From NCBI GenBank assembly GCA_037447655.1, contig JBBHKE010000645.1, positions 1-24,054 on the forward strand: a stretch of DNA of 24,054 nucleotides. The letters are read 5' to 3'. The stretch is from Zygnema cylindricum (Eukaryota > Streptophyta > Zygnematophyceae > Zygnematales > Zygnemataceae). Under the pieces are notes generated by a model. It ran no database searches. It worked only from the letters and a program-made list of their open reading frames with translations, and was not told where the DNA came from. Of this stretch, positions 9,706 to 20,075 are shown piece after piece. Made by a program: the position numbers and the translations under genes. Position 1 is the stretch's first letter. Every line of letters begins with the position of its first letter.

Positions 9706-9980
9706 TCATATTTCTTGCACGATAAGAACCCATCTATCGAGTTTGCTGGTCAACTTACTATTTTCCATGATCCATTTCAAGGGTTGGTGATTTGTAATCA
9801 GTGTGAAATGGACTCCATACAAATAAGGACGGAAATGCTGGATGGCCCAAACCGCTGCGAGTAACTCTCCGTGGTAACTACTATAATTCCCCTCTGCCCT
9901 GTTGTTGCTCCAGTTGGCGTAGGCCACCACATATTCAGCTCCGGCATCATCGAATTGAGCCTGAACAGCTCCCAATCCAA
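9706..9980 (-). pseudogene. Gypsy RNase H domain (broken)
   Basis: The frame at 9975-9706 reads VVAYANWSNNRAEGNYSSYH, then GELLAAVWAIQHFRPYLYG, LITNHQPLKWIM and LDRW. This is the RNase H segment of gypsy pol, which degrades the RNA template. Family members usually have TDH where this copy has TNH. It lies between RT and integrase as expected. Between 9705 and 9410 frames are shifted and only a weak continuation is traceable. Confidence 0.85.
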
Positions 9981-10240
9981 ACCTGCTCCAATCAGTATAA
10001 AAGAGGAAATGAATTAGTATAAAGGAGGAAATGTCTTTGGTGATCAGGCATCTGGAGCACGAGGTGCTGCTTCACAGCATCTTTCAAGAACTGGAAGGAG
10101 ATTTGTTGTTCTTTGGCCCACTGCCACTCTTGGTCCTTCCACGGTAGCTGGTTAAGGGGCTGGGCGTGACTGCTGAACTATAGGATAAACCACCGATAGT
10201 AATTGGTTAGAACCAGAAAAGTGCAAAGGGCCGATATGTC

Positions 10241-10950
10241 TTACGGTGGAAGAAGAGCATCATGGGCTGCCACCTTGACCATATGGGGAGCCACTATCCT
10301 AAGAATCACCTCATGTCTGAGGTAAATGATTTTCTGCACCCCAAAAATGCCTTTGCCCGGGTGACATTTCAAGCGCCCTGCTTGGAGTGCCCGAAGAACA
10401 ATCTGGATATGCTCCAGGTGTTCATCAAAAGTCTTTGAGAATATAATAACATTATCAATATAGCACCGGGCAAAATCGATTCCTCGGAGCGCTTCGTCCA
10501 TTGCCCGTTGAAATTTTGCTGGTGCATTCTTAAGCCCGATTGGCATGTAAATCCATTCATAAAGTGTGGAACCCGCCCAAAATGCAGTTCTCTCTTGTGC
10601 TTTGGTTCCATTGCAATCTGGTGGAAACCATTCTTCATGTGCAGAGTGGAATATATAGTAGCGCCTGCAAAAGAGTCGAATATCTCTTCCGGAGTCGGTA
10701 TCGGATAGTGATCCGAGATGGTGGCCGTGTTCAGCATGCGATAGTCTCCACACATCCGGAAATCTACAGTTTTCCCGGAAGAGTTCTTTTTGGGAGCGAG
10801 GACTGTCAAGGAAGCAAACCCATGAAGTCCGGTACTTTCCTGAACTAATCCGGCTTCCACCAAGGTCTGGAATTTAGCCGTGATGAATTCCTTTTCCTTG
10901 AAACTGAGAGGATACTCCTTCTGCCAAACAGTAGCGCTCGTCGACAACAT
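10241..10950 (-). pseudogene. Gypsy reverse transcriptase (broken)
   Basis: Two overlapping frames (10950-10369 and 10753-10241) together span the RT. Motifs in order: FQTLVEAGLVQES, VLAPKKNSSGKT, FRMCGDYRMLN, HYPIPTPEEIFDSFAGA, YSTLHMKNGFHQI, then after a frame change MPIGLKNAPAKFQRAMDEAL, RCYIDNVIIFSKT and HLEHIQIVLRAL. RT motif A usually has Asp where this copy has His (TLHMK), and the YxDD box reads YIDN, so two catalytic carboxylates are absent and the protein would be inactive even without the frameshift. Identity as gypsy RT is secure. Confidence 0.9.
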
Positions 10951-12620
10951 CTAAAGGTGTTCCTAGTAGATATCGATATCCGCTCAATCATGAGAACATT
11001 CTTGAGCGAGCTGGCATCGCAAGAGTTTTATTCCCGCCAGGGTTCAACCGCTCTAGGGTCATCCATTTTCCGCCAACGCCGACTAGCCAGAAATTGCCAC
11101 CCCAGACACGTCAAATTCTAACCCCACGGACCGGCCTACCTTCAGCAGACACAACTTCCGCTGCCATCTCGAGCTAGCCCCCTCTAAAAACCCGGCGTAG
11201 CCGGTTTATTTTTTTCTTCCCTGGTGCTGCTCTACATCGCATAACTGAGGAGCTTGAAGGTAAATAGCCCGTGATTCCGGGGACGTGAGACTAGAAAAGG
11301 CGAGTGCATGCTTGAGTACCCATGTGACCGAATTCAAATCCATACTTTGCCCCATAAGGCTGCACCTCTGAAGGTCTGACATACCTGGTTCTGCCGTTGT
11401 TCCTTTTCTGACATCCCATTGCTTCTTCCCGTTTGGCGATCATTGGTGTTGTCTAGAGTCTCCCTTTGCTGTCAAAAATCATTCCTGCCGCTCCTTTCCG
11501 ATATGCCTGACAGTGAGGGAAAGAGACCAATGTCGGGAGGGCTTTCCTTGGGAATCGCGTTCTGTTGCACCAGAAGAAAGGTGGGGGATCAGGTCGACTC
11601 ACAAGGTGGCTATTCTTCCTTCCCTAAGTATTTGCTGAACATAATTTTTCAGGCCGGGGATTTCCTTCTCCAACAGTTGGTGGAGGACTAGAAGTGGTAT
11701 CATATTGGTCCAATATGCCCTACTTTGTGTGCCCGGGATCCCATCTATGCGGCATCAAAACCTAAGAGAGCCCGTAAAATCCAGGTTACGTGATTCCAGC
11801 TGTCCGCAACCTGTTTTCGTTTATCATCTCCCGGGTGGACATTTTCCAGAACATATCCCACCGGCGTTTCCTGGAGCTGTTGAAGCCACGAGATTAATTC
11901 GATCAACCGAAAAAGCTTCCACTTTTGCGGCCTTCATGCCCTTTCCCTTGAATTGCAAGGGAGTATCCCTGACAAGGCTAGCCTGGCTACACCAAATCCA
12001 CTCTTCCCAAACAAGCCAGGTGGGTAGCCATGATGTTCTCTACATTGTGGGGAAGACTACAGTGAGCTGTGGAGAAGGCGGATACTAGAAGCTGTTGAGG
12101 ATATATGTGATGAAGTTGGTGGAGGCGATGTTCGCTGACAGCCCTTGCCTCAAGAGATACTTCCATGGCTGTGTATGACTCCACCAAATATCCTGTTTTC
12201 ACGACCGCTTCCAAATCAGAACTAATTCCTAAAAATAGAGATAAAATACGCAGTCCAGAATTGGGAACTGCCAATGACACCACTTGTCGATTGAATTCCT
12301 TGTTCTTAGTTTCGTGTTTGGAAGCATGAGACTGTGGGGTAGGAACGGCTTCCTTCAACGTCAAGGCTGAAAATGCCTCATCCACTCCTCACCGGAGTTT
12401 TTGTACATGTATAATCTATTATTATATTCCTCTTCCCACTGTTTGGAAATTGGGAATTGCTAGATTTCTTTAGCGATATCGGTGGAACTACCAAATAGTT
12501 CCCTCGGAGATGGTGTCGTGTACACCGGGTAGCATCCAGACACTGGGACATTTGTCTTTCCCCGGTTCCATAAATCCAGAGGAACCACCACTTTGGTTCC
12601 TTCCGGATTTTTGGGGTCCC
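10951..12620 (-). other. Degenerate pol segment between protease and RT
   Basis: This should hold the protease-RT linker. Only fragments remain, such as the frame at 12385-11987 (LTLKEAVPTPQS, NRQVVSLAVPNSG), with no domain I can name. Frames on the + strand here (11419-11691, 11705-12088) show no recognisable motif and are probably shadows. Confidence 0.4.
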
Positions 12621-12629
12621 GGACGGTAC

Positions 12630-12890
12630 ACTGTTATTTCCACACGCTCAAACTCATATTGAGCCGGGTTCAGGTGGCCATTCCCAACAGAATTTCGAAT
12701 TGAGTCCCTTCCACCACGAAGAAGGGGAGCTCAATTTTCACCCATTGGCCTCCGTCATCCGAAAACTTGATATCCATGGCCTTGATAATTCCATGGACTG
12801 GTTGACTGCCGCTGCTTACGGTGCTTAAGCAGATGTTGCTTGGGCAGATTTCGGCCCGCAGTTCCTTAGGAAGTTGTGGGACGATGCTAC
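12630..12890 (-). pseudogene. Gypsy aspartic protease remnant
   Basis: Minus-strand codons from about 12870 read SGSQPVHGIIKAMDIKFSDD, then WVKIELPFFVVEGTQFEILL and G. The F-x-VVE-x(4)-ILLG ending is typical of the C-terminal half of retropepsins in Ty3/gypsy pol. The catalytic D-T/S-G motif is not found upstream, where the frame is lost. The frame ends in TGA shortly after ILLGMAT. It lies between the Gag zinc knuckle and RT as expected. Confidence 0.55.
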
Positions 12891-13197
12891 AGTCTTCACG
12901 TGTGTGAGAGCATAAGGCATGAGGTGGCGGACTAGCATGACAGCCGGCTTGGAGGAGGGAAGTGTTGCTTTTGGTGAAGATGGAGATGAGTTCGGTTAGT
13001 GATGATCTTGATCTTGTCCTTCTTGCTCACTCTCTGAGCCGCAATCTAGAATAGGAGGTGTTTGGGGAGCATCATTCTCCGGGCGTTTGGCCATATATTT
13101 CTCAAACCAGTCTTGATTGTCTTTTTTCTCTTATTCCAGTACCTCCTTCTCTCGCTGCTGTTTTTCGTTCTTCTAATTTTCGAAACCGGGAGGCAAT

Positions 13198-13800
13198 TTA
13201 GGTTTGGGAGGAAGAGATGGCTGGTGACTGGGCTTGATTCCTAAGCCGATGTCGGTGTTCAACATTACGGCTCGGGGAGTAAATGACAAAGGCCTTGTAA
13301 CTTTCCGGTTGTGATCCCTCTGACCCATTTTCTACCGGTCCTGTCTTTGCATTGAGGTGGAGTTGCGGAGTTGGCGACGACTGTCTCCTACCGAACATTC
13401 CAAGCTCCGGACGGGAAGCTTCGGGCATGGTGGGCATTTGGAGGTTCCAAATCCTAGCCCAATAAGTTGTCATCATTGGCACCCTCTGTGCTTTGAAACT
13501 CAAGCTCCACAAGCTTCTGTAGCAACTCTTATCTTTGCCTTTGCAGTCGTTGGGCTGCTGTAAGAGATGCAGGCCGGGAAGAAAATCCCTGGCGGAGGGC
13601 AGCTAACTCTGCAGCCATCGCGGCCAAGTGTTGACTTTGTTGCTGTATAATGATCTCCGGCGTAAACGTTGCCGGAGCAGCCGGAACTCGCTCAGGTCTC
13701 TTCGATGTTGGCATAAGTTGGCGCCCCTACGGGTAAAGGAGTTGGAGGGGTAGAGGGATAACGGCGGTTTCCCCTTCCCCAGTAAACAAAGCAAACTGCA
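13198..13800 (-). pseudogene. Gag-pol junction region, degenerate
   Basis: Frames at 13714-13529 (IIIQQQSQHLAAMAAELAAL, a likely short coiled coil) and 13512-13198 (basic, Ser/Pro-rich) lie between the Gag zinc knuckle and the protease remnant. No named domain. They probably represent the end of gag or a linker. Confidence 0.35.
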
Positions 13801-13804
13801 TCAT

Positions 13805-15054
13805 TTACTTTGGTATTCTATTTTTCCGGAAACATTGCCCTTCCTTATGCCCCAGAAATCCACAAGCTTCGCACTTGGCGCCCTCGGTAGTATATTTACT
13901 CCAGATTTCGTAGGAGATTTGGGCGTCAACAAACTTTGGAAGTTTGATTTGCCGCAACTGAGATTGGGACATCTTAGAGGTTTCGCTCCGTGGAGTGGGA
14001 CGGTAAGTATCTTTGGTTACCAGTGTCTTGTCCTCTCCCCTTCCTCCCTTGAGCCTTTCTTGCTGTTTCAAGGTCATTTCTGCCCGTTCTTTCTCCCATT
14101 CTTTAAGTTTCAAAGCCAGCTCCGGTTTAAGTTTTCTTGTGCAAACACCACCCATGACCCGCTTGTTGACAATTCAGGCAATTATAGAGAAATACCAGCT
14201 CATCCGCTCCCATAGCTGGCTCTGACCCGTTGTCAGCCACTTGCTTCCCCTTAAGTTTTCCAAGAGCTTCAAGTTGAGCTTGTTCCTCCTCATTCAAAGA
14301 GGTCTCTCCGGCGAATCCTGCCAAATTTGCTCGAGCCTTGCCGGTCACGGCCTTCTCCTTTGCCTCACTATGGACAAAGTGGTCATACAACTTCATAGCC
14401 ACCTAAGAAATATCCTTGGCAGAGGGATTAATGTCCTAAATTGCCTGTTCGGCAATCCAATTTTTCAGTGCTGTCTGCCCTGTCGGCCCGAAGGAATTAC
14501 GGACGGCGATGAAATATTTTGTGGCCATCACCGGAAGATCAATCGTGGATAGCTTTGTCTTTTGACAAAGTTTGGAGAGTCGGTTAAAAAGGGTTTGTGG
14601 TGTCTCGTTCTTCAAACATCAGAATTCCGTGAATTCCTTGATTGCGGACTTATTTCATTCTGTGTAGAGGAGTCTCCAGATATTCAGCAAAGAGGTACAA
14701 GGGTTGGAGTTGGCCACCATACGAGTTGTTGCCTGGGCTTCCATGATCGCCTGCAGCTGGTTAACATAAGCACTTCCTTGCGCGTGTAGTTTCATGCCCT
14801 GTGTAAAGGTAGCAGTCACAAGGGTCGCCGCAGCAGCGGCCAAGTCAGCCTCCGCTTGCAAAACAGCGGCATCAAGGGGTTGGATCCGAGATTTTGATGC
14901 TAGGAGCCATCAAAAGAGGTTGACGCTCCTTGTAATCCGCCAACGCCCCTCCCGACAAGTAGTTGACCATCATGGGGAATAGAGTGGTTTCGAAGTCATC
15001 AGGAATGGCTCCTCCCCTGTATTTATTGATTTCTGATTGGTGAACGATTTCCAC
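13805..15054 (-). pseudogene. Gypsy Gag with CCHC zinc knuckle (broken)
   Basis: Gag forms the retrotransposon particle and binds RNA. Pieces in order on the minus strand: 15054-14872 (IPDDFETTLFPMMVNYLSGG), 14861-14655 (Ala-rich helix, QLQAIMEAQATTRM), a part near 14540-14460 (KYFIAVRNSFGPTG), 14402-14127 (KLYDHFVHSEAKEKAVTGKA, ETSLNEEEQAQLEALGKLKG) and 14155-13805. The last ends with CEACGFLGHKEGQC, a CX2CX4HX4C knuckle, at about 13867-13826. Stops and frame changes separate the pieces. The knuckle identifies nucleocapsid; assignment of the other parts to capsid is by position and by the helical, charged sequence. Confidence 0.65.
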
Positions 15055-17299
15055 AACAACTCGAAATCCGAGAAAGCGATCCCCGAGCTGTCTCCCGTAA
15101 AGATCCGGATATTCCCCATCTCTTTTTCTTCCTCTGCAGAGTTTGTGAAATGGGAAGAGGAAGGCCCTGTGGGGCTGACAAACTGAGCGGGTGAGATGAC
15201 TCTAGTATCCTCTTCCTCGGGATCAGAACCAGGTCCCTCTCTGCCAGACGATGCGGCTTCCTGTGGCGTGGATCCCCCTTCCACTGAGGAAGTACCAGCG
15301 CCGGAAAAGATGGTGGGCGGTAGAATGTCCCCCACTACTCCTCTATGTCCAGCAGAATATTGTGGATCCCGGAGAACAGTTGCCACCGATGGGATGTGGA
15401 GACGCGGCTTGTTCATAGGCTTTTAGGGGATGGCTGGTGGCGGAGACGGCGAAGGAGATGGAGACAGAGACGGCCGAGCCCTTGCGGGAAAAGGTGTCTG
15501 TCTCCTGTTTCGCCTCCTAGAGGTCTTAGGAGGTGAAGTTCCGGAGCTGGAGGAAGGGGAGCGTCAGTGAGGCGGAAAATAGGCGGGTACGTCGTATTTG
15601 TAGGGTAACACCGGCGGACCAGGCGACCCATGGAGAGTTGCAGCAGGAGAAACGGATGGCGAAAGAGAGGGATCTGGACAGTCCCGGGGTTCTGTGGTGT
15701 GTTCCGGCGAGTGAGAGGAATAAGGTGGAGGTGTAGAAGATGAGGGCTCCGGGGATTTTCTGGGAGAAGTGTGAGGAGGTGTCGGAGTCCTCAAGGGGAT
15801 GTGAATCCTCTCGTCAGGTTGTAACTCCACTAAAGCCTCCACAGCAGTAGACACCTCCACCAAGACAAAAATAGTCTCTCCCCGAATAGCCGAAGCGTTT
15901 CCAGAAGGTAGATCTGCACCCAAACCCTCCACATTAGGTCCTGTGTTTTCCTCCCCTTTGCGCGAAAGGAGAGGCTCTTGGCTTGGCTCCGAAGAAGGCA
16001 TTTCAGGCTGAGTACTGGCGAGAGGAAAAGTCCCTGCTGCTGGTGTAGGAGGAATCTTCCCGCTAAGAATCCCACTTGTCTTACGCCGAGCTTCCCGAAT
16101 GAGCGTCAATTCCTGTTCCCATGCCTTTCGCCTCTCTTCCTCTAAGGCCTCCCAATCTACCGTGACGAGTCCGGCCCCCGCCGTAGCCTGTCCCTGGGAT
16201 TTCAGAACCTCCACTATTTCCTTGGCTTTTTCCACTAATTTGGTAAGATCCGCTATCTCGATTCGCGGAATTTCGGGATCTTTAGGTCTGGTACGCCACC
16301 ATCCTTGGGACAAATCTTCTGGTCCCGTACCCGGAACCTCAGGATCGGTAGGTCTGGATCTCCAGAGCACTTCGGTAGGGCGGACACGAGTGGTGTTGGG
16401 AGCAGGTCTCTCGGTGGAGGGTGGAGTAGGAGTCGAGGACGTCTCCTCCTTGGGGAAAGGTGCATATCTCCCCTTGCTGTCATGGTGGTCAAACCTCTTT
16501 CCCTCACTGCATCTCGTGCGCAACTCTCGATACCCCCTTCTCCTCTACAAGGTCGAGAAGAGGTACCTTCCCCGGTGGGTGTCCTAGGTGCCGTGTCTAG
16601 AGAGGAAGATGGGGGAGGGCGAGAATAAGGAGATCTTTGGGACCGGTCCTCCACCGACTAGGAAGAGCTGCTCTCCGATGAACTACTCCAAATCTCCACC
16701 ACTCCCCCCACGGGTCTAACCACTCTGACACGATCGGTCCAAGCCACTCTTTGTACTAACTCCTTCTTCACCTTCAGCTCATGGAGGTCGTGAAAAGCTA
16801 GGAGTTCCTTACGACCTGGTTGACCTGGGTCCGTCAAAACAGCGGGGTCAATCGAGATCTTGGCCCGGGGAATCTTGGATTGGGTATGTAGCCTGACCTC
16901 AGAAAGAGGGCCCACATGGGACTCCCTCTGCGCTTGCCTCTTTGGCTGGGCCCTGGGAAACACCCTGTTCTTTTCCTGGGCCTGGGCCCTAGCTTCCCTC
17001 CTTTCCTCAGCATAGAACCTGGCAGCTTCTGCCAAAGAAGGGTAATGTGTAGGAGTCAGTCTGGGAGGTGGAGGAGGAGGAGAAGCACTAGCCGTTTCCT
17101 TGGCTGGAGATTCAAAAACGGTCTCCATGGGCTCGGACTCCTCGGACCTTAGAGATTTCCCTTCAGGCATGGGCCTCTCCGATCGACCTTGCTCTCCGAA
17201 TCCGTTATCCGAAGTCTCTCCCCCCCCATGATGAAAGAGTTGTAGGGGGAAAGAGTGGTGAATAAAACTAAAGCTCACTTCCAAAAAGAGGGCTTCCAA
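14970..17299 (-). pseudogene. Long Pro/Ser-rich N-terminal Gag extension or extra ORF (broken)
   Basis: Before the capsid-like part come about 2 kb of low-complexity reading frames: 17299-16658 (EAARFYAEERREARAQAQEK, poly-Ser end SSSSESSSS then stop), 16654-16253, 16523-15564 (PTDPEVPGTGPEDLSQGWW, a Glu/Arg-rich helix EEERRKAWEQEL, many TP/SP repeats) and 15416-14970 (acidic, PEEEDTRV). The frames at 17299 and 16654 are the same, separated by one stop; a frame change near 16500 leads to the next. The composition is that of disordered protein. Some plant gypsy lineages carry long gag leaders or an extra ORF; I recognise no specific family. The segment begins just inside the B2 LTR segment. Confidence 0.5.
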
Positions 17300-17356
17300 A
17301 GTGAAAGCTCCTATCCTCTCTAATCCGAGAAGACAGGGTGGGCTTTTCAGTACTGT

Positions 17357-18545
17357 GCGTTGTCTACAAGAAGTCTATCGGTTTTGTTCCCTCAAAACCC
17401 ACTGTCCTGATCCAGGGGGTTTCAATTTACTCCGGAGCGGTAACTCCAAAGCAAAGAGAACTCTAGATGAAGACACAAATGCACTATCACGTAGATATAT
17501 ATATATATATATATAAAGAAATAGGATTAGCTTTCCAGATTTAACAATACCACCTTGCCCCAGAAAAGAGAATAAAAGATAAAAAATGTGAAATATAGCG
17601 AAGCAAGCTTAACATACCCCAACAATCAACGATGACAATTTGAGAAAGGAGAACCCTCTCTTGAGAGTATCATTAAAGGTATGGTACTCCTTCAACCTTT
17701 GGTGTCCATAGCTCGGAACGGACAAAACTCTTCCCGGTTCGAAACATCAAAAAGTCCAAAATCACCCAAAAACGAAGATAGTGCCAACTGCCCGCCCGGA
17801 CTGTGATTTCCACACAAGACAAATCCCAAAACCAAGATAGCACTAGAGTCGAAAACAACACCAAGATTCTCTAAAAGAAGGGTTGTTGGAATTTCTGAGG
17901 GTTTTCGCAGGAGACAGTACCGAAAAGCAACCTGTCTCCTTCGACCCTAAGTGCCTTATGCATCAAAGTTTGTCAATATTGCAAGTCCAAAAGTCAAAGC
18001 TACGCTATTAACCAATGAGCGGCAAGCAAGTGTAATTGAACTGACACAAGACAATTTAATCTGTACTACACTTGGGGCAAAAAGTTCTACTCCGGACTGC
18101 GGCTAGATCCGCGGCCGGAAGTACTTATTTGGTCCACAATTATTAGATAAAATCCTGAAAATTACACTAACTTGCCAGACTTTGACATAACATAATTAAT
18201 GGGCAAAAAGTCAGCTAAGGCTGAACTAAATTCCTACTGACGGCTACCAGCATAATATAAATGAAAATCGAGAAAGTTACGTGGCAATCCAAAATGTACC
18301 CCCCACGGGGGCTGGTGGCAAATGGTTCCTTGCAACGGAATTGCAATCTTTGAGACGGTAGAACTTTGTTGTCCGGCCTCCGTTTGGGGCCAAATAAAGT
18401 GCGTTCTGCTCAGTTTAGGGAATACAAGGATTTCTTCTAGCTGGGTTCACTCGCTCCTCCGTTCTCTGAAGACCGCATAGGTTAACAAGGGCCCGAAAAT
18501 CCTTCGTGATATAAAGGTGAGCCTGAAAAGCACATGAGCTTGACA
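17357..18545 (-). repeat. B-only LTR segment (B2) at the gag side
   Basis: Aligns to 6506-7692 throughout, from GCGTTGTCTAC to GAGCTTGACA. The A segment expected next to it is absent: the bases before it (to 17356) do not resemble A. In element orientation this is the 5' LTR, which therefore lacks its first ~280 bp. A primer binding site is expected near 17350, but I see no clear TGG-type tRNA match. Confidence 0.85.
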
Positions 18546-18549
18546 ACCT

Positions 18550-19012
18550 TGAAGCATTTCCTATAGATTGGGCAAATTGGTATGGATATAACTTACAAAG
18601 CAATGGGCCTAATGTCAATGTGGAATGTATATTCAAGGAGTATCATTATGGATTGAATGGTCATCCTCCTATAAAGTTATTAATGGATAGAAAAGGAGGA
18701 AACAAATACACAAAGGAGGGATTTTCGTTTCCGATATGAGCGGAAGGAGAAAACTCGAAGTGGGCCCGATGTAAAAAAAATGTGCAATGTATTGAAAAAT
18801 TAGTGACCGTTCTAGGGTGGGATTTGATTAAATCAATACACTTTTTAGAAAATTTTTGAGTAGAGAAGTTTGATGGGAGCACGGCGAAACATAAAGAGGC
18901 TTTAGGTATGTCTATTGAACCGATTTCCAAAGGCCGATTGAACGACAAAGAATTTGAGCGAAAGCTGACCCGATACCAAAAATTAGAAGAGTTATGTGCA
19001 ATCACGAGCTAA
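18550..19012 (+). pseudogene. Copy 2, C-terminal end: GCR1_C-like domain after the gypsy insertion
   Basis: Continues the last exon of copy 2 beyond the inserted element. The frame reads EAFPIDWANWYGY, NVNVECIFKEYHYGLNGHPP, IKLLMDRK, then after TGA at 18737-18739 SKWARCKKNVQCIEKLVTV and WDLIKSIHFLENF, then TGA at 18857-18859, then FDGSTAKHKEALGM and RYQKLEELCAITS, ending TAA at 19010-19012. It aligns over its length with 2-742, keeping IFKEYHYGLNGHPP unchanged, the Trp/Cys pair, IEK, WDL-K and the KLEEL end. The two internal TGAs make this copy non-functional. The domain resembles GCR1_C (DNA-binding), as for copy 1. Confidence 0.65.
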
Positions 19013-19991
19013 CTTAGGATTTGCACGGGTTGATATAGGAGTAACAATGTGTTGAGTAGGTAAATATCTTTTTTTTATAATGATGTACCAAAACTTCACC
19101 TTACTATTATTATTCGTCAAAATGGGCGATTGGTCGATTGGTCGATTGGGTGTGTTAGTCGATTTCTCACTAGTTTGACCCGCAAATGAGTTGTTGTGGT
19201 GCGTTGCGTTTCATATGTGGTGTGCCTCTTGAAAAACTAGGTGTATTATTGATATCGCCGGTATAAACATAGCTTTGTGCCTAAAACGTCAACCAAGTGT
19301 TAAATACATCGCCCAAAAGTATGGTTTTTACGCATATAGGGTAATGTTTTTAGTTGTAACGCCCAACAACATAGGGTTACACGTTTGCAATGATTTTTGT
19401 ATTACATATGGCACTGTTAACCCTACGAAGTACACGAAACATTATGGCTTTTTTACATATTACTACTTCGTGTCGTCAGAGAAAAAAAATGCGCAAAAAC
19501 AACACACTTTAAGTAGAAGTGTTATGGATATCCACCCTTTAATTAATTCTTGATAAAAATATCCATGAAATGTTAACAAACCCTCATCTAAAAGTCATAA
19601 ACATCGGTTTGTACTCAACAGTCGTTGCTAAGGGAAAATCTTATATGATTGTCAACGGGAATTTATAAACCCTAATAATAGTTTGGTGTAAGGAGACATG
19701 GCAAACTGCATTCGATTTTCTTAAATATTATTATTGACATTAGTTCATGAATTAGGGCCAACTGAGTCGCGATCGAATAAGCGTTATTAATGATGACAAT
19801 TATTGACGAATGAAAATTAAACTGACACGGTTATGCGATATATACCAGCTCTGGTCGATGAAAGGACTAAAATGATTTCGTTATTGTGGGAAATAGTCAT
19901 AGTTACTGTACAAACAATTAACATAAATTAAAAATCTGCGTACAACCCAAAATCAGATTTAACGTCCCAATTTTTTTTACCTTGCAAATAA

Positions 19992-20019
19992 TTGCAAGAT
20001 ACTGGTATGTATCTTGCAA
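19992..20019. repeat. Perfect 11-6-11 inverted repeat
   Basis: TTGCAAGATAC, spacer TGGTAT, GTATCTTGCAA: two perfect 11-bp arms with a 6-bp spacer. The aligned place in copy 1 (GATAC-CGGCGCA-GTATT, near 2530-2545 and 2803-2818) keeps only a short, weaker version. Confidence 0.75.
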
Positions 20020-20021
20020 AA

Positions 20022-20075
20022 TGGTGAGAGTAACGCCTTTTTGACACTCAAACTCGAATCTCACCACTCTCACCA
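20022..20075. repeat. Inverted repeat in the 3' flank (copy 2)
   Basis: TGGTGAGAGT (20022-20031) is the exact reverse complement of ACTCTCACCA (20066-20075); the loop is 34 nt. It occupies the place aligned with 2825-2871 in copy 1 but with different stem bases. Confidence 0.65.

Larger units (their letters stand above)
6221..18545 (-). mobile_element. Nested Ty3/gypsy LTR retrotransposon (rearranged LTRs)
   Basis: A 12.3-kb element inserted in the last exon of copy 2, with gag and pol on the minus strand in the order gag, protease, RT, RNase H, integrase (Ty3/gypsy order). Outer ends are TGTCGAG (6221-6227) and CTTGACA (18539-18545), an inverted repeat. LTR-derived segments occur in + strand order A (6221-6505), B (6506-7692), A (7695-7966), internal, B (17357-18545). 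The A copies and the B copies each differ at several to many positions per 100 bp by eye, so the insertion is old. All coding frames are broken. It is richer in G+C than the host gene and flanks. Confidence 0.9.

Noticed and set aside
11419-12088. + strand ORFs in the gypsy internal region
   Set aside because: They lie opposite degenerate minus-strand pol sequence and show no domain; likely chance frames.
13835-14215. + strand ORF of 126 codons
   Set aside because: It is the antisense of Gag including the zinc knuckle; the minus-strand reading has the recognisable CX2CX4HX4C motif.
6217-18549. Solo-LTR or simple two-LTR insertion
   Set aside because: Segment comparison shows A-B-A before and only B after the internal region, so neither simple model fits.
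19275-19553. 92-codon ORF in the copy 2 flank
   Set aside because: It lies within the homologous non-coding flank, is not preserved in copy 1 and has no domain.
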